A stretch of DNA of 64,000 bases from Apteryx mantelli (lineage: Eukaryota; Chordata; Aves; Apterygiformes; Apterygidae): positions 1,009,501 to 1,073,500 of the forward strand of contig NC_089981.1 in assembly GCF_036417845.1 (NCBI RefSeq). Reading direction: 5' to 3'. The notes below the pieces were generated by a model, which saw nothing but the letters and a program-made list of their open reading frames with translations, was not told the origin of the DNA and made no database searches. Made by a program: the position numbers and the translations under genes. Position 1 is the stretch's first letter, and every line of letters begins with the position of its first letter. This document shows, piece after piece, positions 33,401-45,400 of the stretch.

Positions 33401-36400
33401 TGCTCAGTGCTGGGGATGCTCAGTGCTGGGGATGCTCAGTGCTGGGGATGCTCAGTACTGGGGATGCTCAGTGCTGGGGATGTTCAGTGCTGGGGATGTT
33501 CAGTGCTGGGGATGCTCAGTGCTGGGGATGCTCAGTGCTGGGGATGCTCAGTGCTGGGGATGCTCAGTGCTGGGGATGCTCAGTGCTGGGGATGTTAAGT
33601 GCTGGGGATGTTCAGTGCTGGGGGTGCTCAGTGCTGGGGATGCTCAGTGCTGGGGATGCTCAGTGCTGGGGGTGTTCAGTGCTGGGGATGCTCAGTGCTG
33701 GGGGTGTTCAGTGCTGGGGATGCTCAGTGCTGGGGGTGTTCAGTGCTGGGGATGTTCAGTGCTGGGGATGCTCAGTGCTGGGGATGCTCAGTGCTGGGGA
33801 TGCTCAGTGCTGGGGGTGCTCAGTGCTGGGGGTGCTCAGTGCTGGGGATGTTCAGTGCTGGGGATGCTCAGTGCTGGGGATGCTCAGTGCTGGGGATGCT
33901 CAGTGCTGGGGATGTTCAGTGCTGGGGATGCTCAGTGCTGGGGGTGCTCAGTGCTGGGGATGCTCAGTGCTGGGGGTGCTCAGTGCTGGGGGTGCTCAGT
34001 GCTGGGGATGCTCAGTGCTGGGGATGTTCAGTGCTGGGGATGCTCAGTGCTGGGGATGTTCAGTTCTGGGGATGCTCAGTGCTGGGGGTGCTCAGTGCTG
34101 GGGGTGCTCAGTGCTGGGGATGTTCAGTGCTGGGGATGCTCAGTGCTGGGGATGCTCAGTGCTGGGGGTGCTCAGTGCTGGGGATGCTCAGTGCTGGGGA
34201 TGTTCAGTTCTGGGGATGCTCAGTGCTGGGGGTGCTCAGTGCTGGGGATGCTCAGTGCTGGGGATGCTCAGTGCTGGGGATGCTCAGTGCTGGGGATGTT
34301 CAGTGCTGGGGATGTTCAGTGCTGGGGATGCTCAGTGCTGGGGATGCTCAGTGCTGGGGATGTTCAGTGCTGGGGATGTTCAGTGCTGGGGGTGCTCAGT
34401 GCTGGGGATGCTCAGTGCTGGGGGTGCTCAGTGCTGGGGATGTTCAGTGCTGGGGATGCTCAGTGCTGGGGATGCTCAGTGCTGGGGATGCTCAGTGCTG
34501 GGGATGTTCAGTGCTGGGGATGTTCAGTGCTGGGGGTGTTCAGTGCTGGGGATGCTCAGTGCTGGGGATGCTCAGTGCTGGGGATGCTCAGTGCTGGGGA
34601 TGTTCAGTGCTGGGGATGTTCAGTGCTGGGGGTGTTCAGTGCTGGGGATGCTCAGTGCTGGGGGTGTTCAGTGCTGGGGATGCTCAGTGCTGGGGATGCT
34701 CAGTGCTGGGGATGTTCAGTGCTGGGGGTGCTCAGTGCTGGGGATGTTCAGTGCTGGGGATGCTCAGTGCTGGGGATGCTCAGTGCTGGGGATGCTCAGT
34801 GCTGGGGATGCTCAGTGCTGGGGATGCTCAGTGCTGGGGATGCTCAGTGCTGGGGATGCTCAGTGCTGGGGATGCTCAGTGCTGGGGATGCTCAGTGCTG
34901 GGGATGCTCAGTGCTGGGGGTGTTCAGTGCTGGGGATGCTCAGTGCTGGGGATGCTCAGTGCTGGGGATGTTCAGTGCTGGGGATGTTCAGTGCTGGGGA
35001 TGTTCAGTGCTGGGGATGCTCAGTGCTGGGGATGCTCAGTGCTGGGGATGTTCAGTGCTGGGGATGCTCAGTGCTGGGGATGTTCAGTGCTGGGGATGCT
35101 CAGTGCTGGGGATGCTCAGTGCTGGGGATGCTCAGTGCTGGGGATGTTCAGTGCTGGGGATGTTCAGTGCTGGGGGTGTTCAGTGCTGGGGATGCTCAGT
35201 GCTGGGGATGCTCAGTGCTGGGGATGCTCAGTGCTGGGGATGTTCAGTGCTGGGGATGTTCAGTGCTGGGGATGCTCAGTGCTGGGGATGTTCAGTGCTG
35301 GGGATGTTCAGTGCTGGGGATGTTCAGTGCTGGGGATGTTCAGTGCTGGGGATGTTCAGTGCTGGGGGTGTTCAGTGCTGGGGGTGTTCAGTGCTGGGGA
35401 TGCTCAGTGCTGGGGGTGCTCAGTGCTGGGGATATTCAGTGCTGGGGATGCTCAGTGCTGGGGATGTTCAGTGCTGGGGATGCTCAGTGCTGGGGATGCT
35501 CAGTGCTGGGGATGTTCAGTGCTGGGGATGCTCAGTGCTGGGGATGTTCAGTGCTGGGGATGCTCAGTGCTGGGGATGCTCAGTGCTGGGGATGCTCAGT
35601 GCTGGGGATGTTCAGTGCTGGGGATGCTCAGTGCTGGGGATGCTCAGTGCTGGGGGTGTTCAGTGCTGGGGATGTTCAGTGCTGGGGATGTTCAGTGCTG
35701 GGGATGTTCAGTGCTGGGGATGCTCAGTGCTGGGGATGTTCAGTGCTGGGGATGCTCAGTGCTGGGGATGTTCAGTGCTGGGGATGCTCAGTGCCGGGGA
35801 TGTTCAGTGCTGGGGATGTTCAGTGCTGGGGATGCTCAGTGCTGGGGATGCTCAGTGCTGGGGATGTTCAGTGCTGGGGATGTTCAGTGCTGGGGATGCT
35901 CAGTGCTGGGGATGCTCAGTGCTGGGGATGTTCAGTGCTGGGGATGCTCAGTGCTGGGGATGCTCAGTGCTGGGGATGTTCAGTGCTGGGGGTGTTCAGT
36001 GCTGGGGATGTTCAGTGCTGGGGGTGCTCAGTGCTGGGGATGTTCAGTGCTGGGGATGCTCAGTGCTGGGGGTGCTCAGTGCTGGGGATGTTCAGTTCTG
36101 GGGATGTTCAGTGCTGGGGATGTTCAGTGCTGGGGATGCTCAGTGCTGGGGATGCTCAGTGCTGGGGGTGTTCAGTGCTGGGGATGTTCAGTGCTGGGGG
36201 TGCTCAGTGCTGGGGATGTTCAGTGCTGGGGGTGTTCAGTGCTGGGGATGCTCAGTGCTGGGGATGCTCAGTGCTGGGGATGTTCAGTGCTGGGGGTGTT
36301 CAGTGCTGGGGATGCTCAGTGCTGGGGATGCTCAGTGCTGGGGATGCTCAGTGCTGGGGGTGCTCAGTGCTGGGGATGCTCAGTGCTGGGGATGTTCAGT

Positions 36401-39400
36401 GCTGGGGATGCTCAGTGCTGGGGATGCTCAGTGCTGGGGATGCTCAGTGCTGGGGGTGCTCAGTGCTGGGGATGCTCAGTGCTGGGGATGTTCAGTGCTG
36501 GGGATGTTCAGTGCTGGGGATGCTCAGTGCTGGGGATGCTCAGTGCTGGGGATGTTCAGTGCTGGGGGTGCTCAGTGCTGGGGATGCTCAGTGCTGGGGG
36601 TGCTCAGTGCTGGGGATGCTCAGTGCTGGGGATGTTCAGTGCTGGGGATGTTCAGTGCTGGGGATGCTCAGTGCTGGGGATGCTCAGTGCTGGGGATGTT
36701 CAGTGCTGGGGGTGCTCAGTGCTGGGGATGCTCAGTGCTGGGGATGTTCAGTGCTGGGGATGTTCAGTGCTGGGGATGTTCAGTGCTGGGGGTGCTCAGT
36801 GCTGGGGGTGTTCAGTGCTGGGGGTGTTCAGTGCTGGGGATGTTCAGTGCTGGGGATGTTCAGTGCTGGGGATGTTCAGTGCTGGGGGTGTTCAGTGCTG
36901 GGGATGCTCAGTGCTGGGGGTGTTCAGTGCTGGGGATGTTCAGTGCTGGGGATGTTCAGTGCTGGGGATGTTCAGTGCTGGGGGTGTTCAGTGCTGGGGA
37001 TGTTCAGTGCTGGGGGTGTTCAGTGCTGGGGATGTTCAGTGCTGGGGATGCTCAGTGCTGGGGGTGTTCAGTGCTGGGGGTGTTCAGTGCTGGGGATGCT
37101 CAGTGCTGGGGGTGCTCAGTGCTGGGGGTGTTCAGTGCTGGGGATGTTCAGTGCTGGGGATGTTCAGTGCTGGGGATGCTCAGTACTGGGGATGTTCAGT
37201 GCTGGGGATGCTCAGTGCTGGGGGTGCTCAGTGCTGGGGATGCTCAGTGCTGGGGATGTTCAGTGCTGGGGATGTTCAGTGCTGTGTGTGTTCAGTGCTG
37301 GGGATGCTCAGTGCTGGGGGTGCTCAGTGCTGGGGATGCTCAGTACTGGGGATGTTCAGTGCTGGGGATGCTCAGTGCTGGGGGTGCTCAGTGCTGGGGG
37401 TGCTCAGTGCTGGGGATGCTCAGTGCTGGGGATGTTCAGTGCTGGGGATGCTCAGTGCTGGGGATGTTCAGTGCTGGGGGTGTTCAGTGCTGGGGATGCT
37501 CAGTGCTGGGGATGTTCAGTGCTGGGGATGCTCAGTGCTGGGGATGCTCAGTGCTGGGGATGTTCAGTGCTGGGGATGCTCAGTGCTGGGGATGCTCAGT
37601 GCTGGGGATGTTCAGTGCTGGGGATGTTCAGTGCTGGGGATGCTCAGTGCTGGGGATGCTCAGTGCTGGGGATGCTCAGTGCTGGGGATGTTCAGTGCTG
37701 GGGGTGTTCAGTGCTGGGGATGCTCAGTGCTGGGGATGCTCAGTGCTGGGGGTGTTCAGTGCTGGGGATGTTCAGTGCTGGGGATGTTCAGTGCTGGGGA
37801 TGCTCAGTGCTGGGGATGCTCAGTGCTGGGGATGCTCAGTGCTGGGGGTGCTCAGTGCTGGGGATGTTCAGTGCTGGGGGTGCTCAGTGCTGGGGATGTT
37901 CAGTGCTGGGGATGTTCAGTGCTGGGGATGTTCAGTGCTGGGGATGCTCAGTGCTGGGGGTGCTCAGTGCTGGGGGTGCTCAGTGCTGGGGATGCTCAGT
38001 GCTGGGGGTGTTCAGTGCTGGGGGTGTTCATTGCTGGGGATGCTCAGTGCTGGGGATGCTCAGTGCTGGGGATGCTCAGTGCTGGGGATGTTCAGTGCTG
38101 GGGATGTTCAGTGCTGGGGGTGTTCAGTGCTGGGGATGTTCAGTGCTGGGGATGCTCAGTGCTGGGGGTGCTCAGTGCTGGGGATGTTCAGTGCTGGGGA
38201 TGTTCAGTGCTGGGGATGCTCAGTGCTGGGGGTGTTCAGTGCTGGGGATGTTCAGTGCTGGGCATGCTCAGTGCTGGGGATGCTCAGTGCTGGGGATGCT
38301 CAGTGCTGGGGATGCTCAGTGCTGGGGATGTTCAGTGCTGGGGGTGTTCAGTGCTGGGGATGTTCAGTGCTGGGTGTGTTCAGTGCTGGGGATGTTCAGT
38401 GCTGGGGATGCTCAGTGCTGGGGATGCTCAGTACTGGGGATGTTCAGTGCTGGGGATGTTCAGTGCTGGGGATGTTCAGTGCTGTGTGTGTTCAGTGCTG
38501 GGGATGCTCAGTGCTGGGGGTGCTCAGTGCTGGGGATGCTCAGTACTGGGGATGTTCAGTGCTGGGGATGCTCAGTGCTGGGGGTGCTCAGTGCTGGGGG
38601 TGCTCAGTGCTGGGGATGCTCAGTGCTGGGGATGTTCAGTGCTGGGGATGCTCAGTGCTGGGGATGCTCAGTGCTGGGGATGCTCAGTGCTGGGGATGTT
38701 CAGTGCTGGGGGTGTTCAGTGCTGGGGATGCTCAGTGCTGGGGATGCTCAGTGCTGGGGGTGTTCAGTGCTGGGGATGTTCAGTGCTGGGGATGCTCAGT
38801 GCTGGGGGTGTTCAGTGCTGGGGATGTTCAGTGCTGGGGATGTTCAGTGCTGGGGATGTTCAGTGCTGGGGGTGTTCAGTGCTGGGGATGTTCAGTGCTG
38901 GGGGTGCTCAGTGCTGGGGATGTTCAGCGCTGGGGATGTTCAGCGCTGGGGATGCTCAGTGCTGGGGATGTTCAGTGCTGGGGATGCTCAGTGCTGGGGA
39001 TGTTCAGTGCTGGGGATGCTCAGTGCTGGGGATGTTCAGTGCTGGGGATGCTCAGTGCTGGGGATGCTCAGTGCTGGGGATGTTCAGTGCTGGGGATGCT
39101 CAGTGCTGGGGATGTTCAGTGCTGGGGATGCTCAGTGCTGGGGATGCTCAGTGCTGGGGATGCTTAGTGCTGTGGATGTTCAGTGCTGGGGATGCTCAGT
39201 GCTGGGGATGTTCAGTGCTGGGGATGCTCAGTGCTGGGGATGTTCAGTGCTGGGGATGCTCAGTGCTGGGGGTGTTCAGTGCTGGGGATGTTCAGTGCTG
39301 GGGATGCTCAGTGCTGGGGATGCTCAGTGCTGGGGGTGTTCAGTGCTGGGGATGTTCAGTGCTGGGGATGTTCAGTGCTGGGGATGCTCAGTGCTGGGGG

Positions 39401-42400
39401 TGCTCAGTGCTGGGGATGTTCAGTGCTGGGGATGTTCAGTGCTGGGGATGCTCAGTGCTGGGGGTGTTCAGTGCTGGGGATGTTCAGTGCTGGGCATGCT
39501 CAGTGCTGGGGATGCTCAGTGCTGGGGATGCTCAGTGCTGGGGATGCTCAGTGCTGGGGATGTTCAGTGCTGGGGATGTTCAGTGCTGGGGGTGTTCAGT
39601 GCTGGGGATGTTCAGTGCTGGGGATGTTCAGTGCTGGGGATGCTCAGTGCTGGGGGTGTTCAGTGCTGGGGATGCTCAGTGCTGGGGATGCTCAGTGCTG
39701 GGGATGTTCAGTGCTGGGGGTGTTCAGTGCTGGGGATGTTCAGTGCTGGGGATGTTCAGTGCTGGGGGTGTTCAGTGCTGGGGATGCTCAGTGCTGGGGA
39801 TGCTCAGTGCTGGGGATGTTCAGTGCTGGGGGTGTTCAGTGCTGGGGATGCTCAGTGCTGGGGATGCTCAGTGCTGGGGATGCTCAGTGCTGGGGATGTT
39901 CAGTGCTGGGGATGTTCAGTGCTGGGGGTGTTCAGTGCTGGGGATGTTCAGTGCTGGGGATGCTCAGTGCTGGGGATGCTCAGTGCTGGGGATGCTCAGT
40001 GCTGGGGATGTTCAGTGCTGGGGATGCTCAGTGCTGGGGATGTTCAGTGCTGGGGATGTTCAGTGCTGGGGATGCTCAGTGCTGGGGATGTTCAGTGCTG
40101 GGGGTGTTCAGTGCTGGGGATGCTCAGTGCTGGGGATGCTCAGTGCTGGGGATGTTCAGTGCTGGGGGTGTTCAGTGCTGGGGATGCTCAGTGCTGGGGA
40201 TGCTCAGTGCTGGGGATGCTCAGTGCTGGGGATGTTCAGTGCTGGGGATGTTCAGTGCTGGGGGTGTTCAGTGCTGGGGATGTTCAGTGCTGGGGATGCT
40301 CAGTGCTGGGGATGCTCAGTGCTGGGGATGCTCAGTGCTGGGGATGTTCAGTGCTGGGGATGCTCAGTGCTGGGGATGTTCAGTGCTGGGGATGTTCAGT
40401 GCTGGGGATGCTCAGTGCTGGGGATGTTCAGTGCTGGGGATGCTCAGTGCTGGGGATGTTCAGTGCTGGGGATGTTCAGTGCTGGGGATGCTCAGTGCTG
40501 GGGATGTTCAGTGCTGGGGATGTTCAGTGCTGGGGATGCTCAGTGCTGGGGATGTTCAGTGCTGGGGATGCTCAGTGCTGGGGATGTTCAGTGCTGGGGA
40601 TGTTCAGTGCTGGGGATGCTCAGTGCTGGGGATGCTCAGTGCTGGGGATGTTCAGTGCTGGGGGTGTTCAGTGCTGGGGATGTTCAGTGCTGGGGATGTT
40701 CAGTGCTGGGGGTGTTCAGTGCTGGGGATGCTCAGTGCTGGGGATGTTCAGTGCTGGGGATGTTCAGTGCTGGGGATGCTCAGTGCTGGGGGTGCTCAGT
40801 GCTGGGGATGCTCAGTGCTGGGGGTGCTCAGTGCTGGGGGTGCTCAGTGCTGGGGATGCTCAGTGCTGGGGATGTTCAGTGCTGGGGATGCTCAGTGCTG
40901 GGGATGTTCAGTTCTGGGGATGCTCAGTGCTGGGGGTGCTCAGTGCTGGGGGTGCTCAGTGCTGGGGATGTTCAGTGCTGGGGATGCTCAGTGCTGGGGA
41001 TGCTCAGTGCTGGGGGTGCTCAGTGCTGGGGATGCTCAGTGCTGGGGATGTTCAGTTCTGGGGATGCTCAGTGCTGGGGGTGCTCAGTGCTGGGGATGCT
41101 CAGTGCTGGGGATGCTCAGTGCTGGGGATGTTCAGTGCTGGGGATGTTCAGTGCTGGGGATGCTCAGTGCTGGGGATGCTCAGTGCTGGGGATGTTCAGT
41201 GCTGGGGATGTTCAGTGCTGGGGGTGCTCAGTGCTGGGGATGCTCAGTGCTGGGGGTGCTCAGTGCTGGGGATGCTCAGTGCTGGGGATGCTCAGTGCTG
41301 GGGGTGTTCAGTGCTGGGGGTGTTCAGTGCTGGGGATGTTCAGTGCTGGGGATGTTCAGTGCTGGGGATGTTCAGTGCTGGGGATGCTCAGTGCTGGGGA
41401 TGTTCAGTGCTGGGGATGCTCAGTGCTGGGGATGTTCAGTGCTGGGGATGCTCAGTGCTGGGGATGTTCAGTGCTGGGGATGTTAAGTGCTGGGGATGCT
41501 CAGTGCTGGGGGTGTTCAGTGCTGGGGATGCTCAGTGCTGGGGGTGTTCAGTGCTGGGGATGTTCAGTGCTGGGGGTGTTCAGTGCTGGGGATGCTCAGT
41601 GCTGGGGGTGTTCAGTGCTGGGGATGCTCAGTGCTGGGGATGCTCAGTGCTGGGGATGTTCAGTGCTGGGGATGTTCAGTGCTGGGGATGTTCAGTGCTG
41701 GGGATGTTCAGTGCTGGGGATGCTCAGTGCTGGGGATGTTCAGTGCTGGGGATGCTCAGTGCTGGGGATGCTCAGTGCCGGGGATGTTCAGTGCTGGGGA
41801 TGCTCAGTGCTGGGGATGTTCAGTGCTGGGGATGTTCAGTGCTGGGGATGCTCAGTGCTGGGGATGTTCAGTGCTGGGGATGCTCAGTGCTGGGGATGCT
41901 CAGTGCTGGGGATGCTCAGTGCTGGGGATGCTCAGTGCTGGGGATGTTCAGTGCTGGGGATGCTCAGTGCTGGGGATGCTCAGTGCTGGGGATGCTCAGT
42001 GCTGGGGATGTTCAGTGCTGGGGATGTTCAGTGCTGGGGATGCTCAGTGCTGGGGATATTCAGTGCTGGGGATGCTCAGTGCTGGGGATGCTCAGTGCTG
42101 GGGATGTTCAGTGCTGGGGGTGTTCAGTGCTGGGGATGCTCAGTGCTGGGGATGCTCAGTGCTGGGGATGTTCAGTGCTGGGGATGCTCAGTGCTGGGGA
42201 TGTTCAGTGCTGGGGGTGTTCAGTGCTGGGGATGCTCAGTGCTGGGGATGTTCAGTGCTGGGGATGTTCAGTGCTGGGGATGCTCAGTGCTGGGGATGTT
42301 CAGTGCTGGGGGTGTTCAGTGCTGGGGATGCTCAGTGCTGGGGATGCTCAGTGCTGGGGATGTTCAGTGCTGGGGATGCTCAGTGCTGGGGATGTTCAGT

Positions 42401-45400
42401 GCTGGGGATGTTCAGTGCTGGGGATGCTCAGTGCTGGGGATGCTCAGTGCTGGGGATGTTCAGTGCTGGGGATGTTCAGTGCTGGGGGTGTTCAGTGCTG
42501 GGGATGTTCAGTGCTGGGGATGTTCAGCGCTGGGGATGTTCAGTGCTGGGGATGTTCAGTGCTGGGGATGTTCAGTGCTGGGGATGCTCAGTGCTGGGGA
42601 TGTTCAGTGCTGGGGATGCTCAGTGCTGGGGATGCTCAGTGCTGGGGATGCTCAGTGCTGGGGATGCTCAGTGCTGGGGATGTTCAGTGCTGGGGGTGCT
42701 CAGTGCTGGGGGTGCTCAGTGCTGGGGATGCTCAGTGCTGGGGATGTTCAGTGCTGGGGATGTTCAGTGCTGGGGATGTTCAGCGCTGGGGATGTTCAGT
42801 GCTGGGGATGTTCAGTGCTGGGGATGTTCAGTGCTGGGGATGCTCAGTGCTGGGGATGTTCAGTGCTGGGGATGTTCAGTGCTGGGGATGCTCAGTGCTG
42901 GGGATGCTCAGTGCTGGGGATGCTCAGTGCTGGGGATGCTCAGTGCTGGGGATGTTCAGTGCTGGGGGTGCTCAGTGCTGGGGGTGCTCAGTGCTGGGGA
43001 TGCTCAGTGCTGGGGATGCTCAGTGCTGGGGATGTTCAGTGCTGGGGATGTTCAGTGCTGGGGATGTTCAGTGCTGGGGGTGCTCAGTGCTGGGGATGCT
43101 CAGTGCTGGGGATGTTCAGTGCTGGGGATGTTCAGTGCTGGGGATGTTCAGCGCTGGGGATGTTCAGTGCTGGGGATGTTCAGTGCTGGGGATGTTCAGT
43201 GCTGGGGATGCTCAGTGCTGGGGGTGCTCAGTGCTGGGGATGTTCAGTGCTGGGGATGTTCAGTGCTGGGGATGTTCAGTGCTGGGGATGTTCAGTGCTG
43301 GGGATGCTCAGTGCTGGGGATGTTCAGTGCTGGGCATGCTCAGTGCTGGGGGTGTTCAGTGCTGGGGATGCTCAGTGCTGGGGATGTTCAGTGCTGGGGA
43401 TGTTCAGTGCTGGGGATGCTCAGTGCTGGGGGTGTTCAGTGCTGGGGATGCTCAGTGCTGGGGATGCTCAGTGCTGGGGGTGTTCAGTGCTGGGGATGCT
43501 CAGTGCTGGGGATGTTCAGTGCTGGGGATGCTCAGTGCTGGGGATGTTCAGTGCTGGGGATGTTCAGTGCTGGGGATGTTCAGTGCTGGGGATGCTCAGT
43601 GCTGGGGATGCTCAGTGCTGGGGATGCTCAGTGCTGGGGATGTTCAGTGCTGGGGATGCTCAGTGCTGGGGATGTTCAGTGCTGGGGATGTTCAGTGCTG
43701 GGGATGTTCAGTGCTGGGGATGTTCAGTGCTGGGGATGCTCAGTGCTGGGGATGTTCAGTGCTGGGGATGCTCAGTGCTGGGGATGCTCAGTGCTGGGGA
43801 TGTTCAGTGCTGGGGATGCTCAGTGCTGGGGATGTTCAGTGCTGGGGATGTTCAGTGCTGGGGATGCTCAGTGCTGGGGGTGTTCAGTGCTGGGGATGCT
43901 CAGTGCTGGGGGTGTTCAGTGCTGGGGATGCTCAGTGCTGGGGATGTTCAGTGCTGGGGGTGCTCAGTGCTGGGGATGCTCAGTGCTGGGGGTGTTCAGT
44001 GCTGGGGATGCTCAGTGCTGGGGATGTTCAGTGCTGGGGGTGTTCAGTGCTGGGGATGCTCAGTGCTGGGGATGTTCAGTGCTGGGGGTGTTCAGTGCTG
44101 GGGATGTTCAGTGCTGGGGATGCTCAGTGCTGGGGATGCTCAGTGCTGGGGATGTTCAGTGCTGGGGATGTTCAGTGCTGGGGATGCTCAGTGCTGGGGA
44201 TGTTCAGTGCTGGGGGTGTTCAGTGCTGGGGATGCTCAGTGCTGGGGGTGCTCAGTGCTGGGGGTGCTCAGTGCTGGGGGTGCTCAGTGCTGGGGATGTT
44301 CAGTGCTGGGGATGTTCAGTGCTGGGGATGCTCAGTGCTGGGGGTGTTCAGTGCTGGGGATGTTCAGTGCTGGGGATGTTCAGTGCTGGGGGTGTTCAGT
44401 GCTGGGGATGTTCAGTGCTGGGGATGCTCAGTGCTGGGGATGCTCAGTGCTGGGGGTGTTCAGTGCTGGGGATGTTCAGTGCTGGGGATGTTCAGTGCTG
44501 GGGATGCTCAGTGCTGGGGGTGTTCAGTGCTGGGGATGTTCAGTGCTGGGGATGTTCAGTGCTGGGGATGTTCAGTGCTGGGGATGCTCAGTGCTGGGGA
44601 TGTTCAGTGCTGGGGGTGTTCAGTGCTGGGGATGCTCAGTGCTGGGGGTGCTCAGTGCTGGGGGTGCTCAGTGCTGGGGGTGCTCAGTGCTGGGGATGTT
44701 CAGTGCTGGGGATGCTCAGTGCTGGGGGTGCTCAGTGCTGGGGGTGCTCAGTGCTGGGGATGTTCAGTGCTGGGGATGTTCAGTGCTGGGGATGCTCAGT
44801 GCTGGGGGTGTTCAGTGCTGGGGATGTTCAGTGCTGGGGATGTTCAGTGCTGGGGGTGTTCAGTGCTGGGGATGTTCAGTGCTGGGGATGCTCAGTGCTG
44901 GGGATGCTCAGTGCTGGGGGTGTTCAGTGCTGGGGATGTTCAGTGCTGGGGATGTTCAGTGCTGGGGATGCTCAGTGCTGGGGGTGTTCAGTGCTGGGGA
45001 TGTTCAGTGCTGGGGATGTTCAGTGCTGGGGATGTTCAGTGCTGGGGATGCTCAGTGCTGGGGATGTTCAGTGCTGGGGGTGTTCAGTGCTGGGGATGCT
45101 CAGTGCTGGGGGTGCTCAGTGCTGGGGGTGCTCAGTGCTGGGGGTGCTCAGTGCTGGGGATGTTCAGTGCTGGGGATGCTCAGTGCTGGGGGTGTTCAGT
45201 GCTGGGGATGTTCAGTGCTGGGGATGTTCAGTGCTGGGGATGTTCAGTGCTGGGGATGCTCAGTGCTGGGGGTGTTCAGTGCTGGGGATGTTCAGTGCTG
45301 GGGATGCTCAGTGCTGGGGATGCTCAGTGCTGGGGATGTTCAGTGCTGGGGATGCTCAGTGCTGGGGATGTTCAGTGCTGGGGATGCTCAGTGCTGGGGG

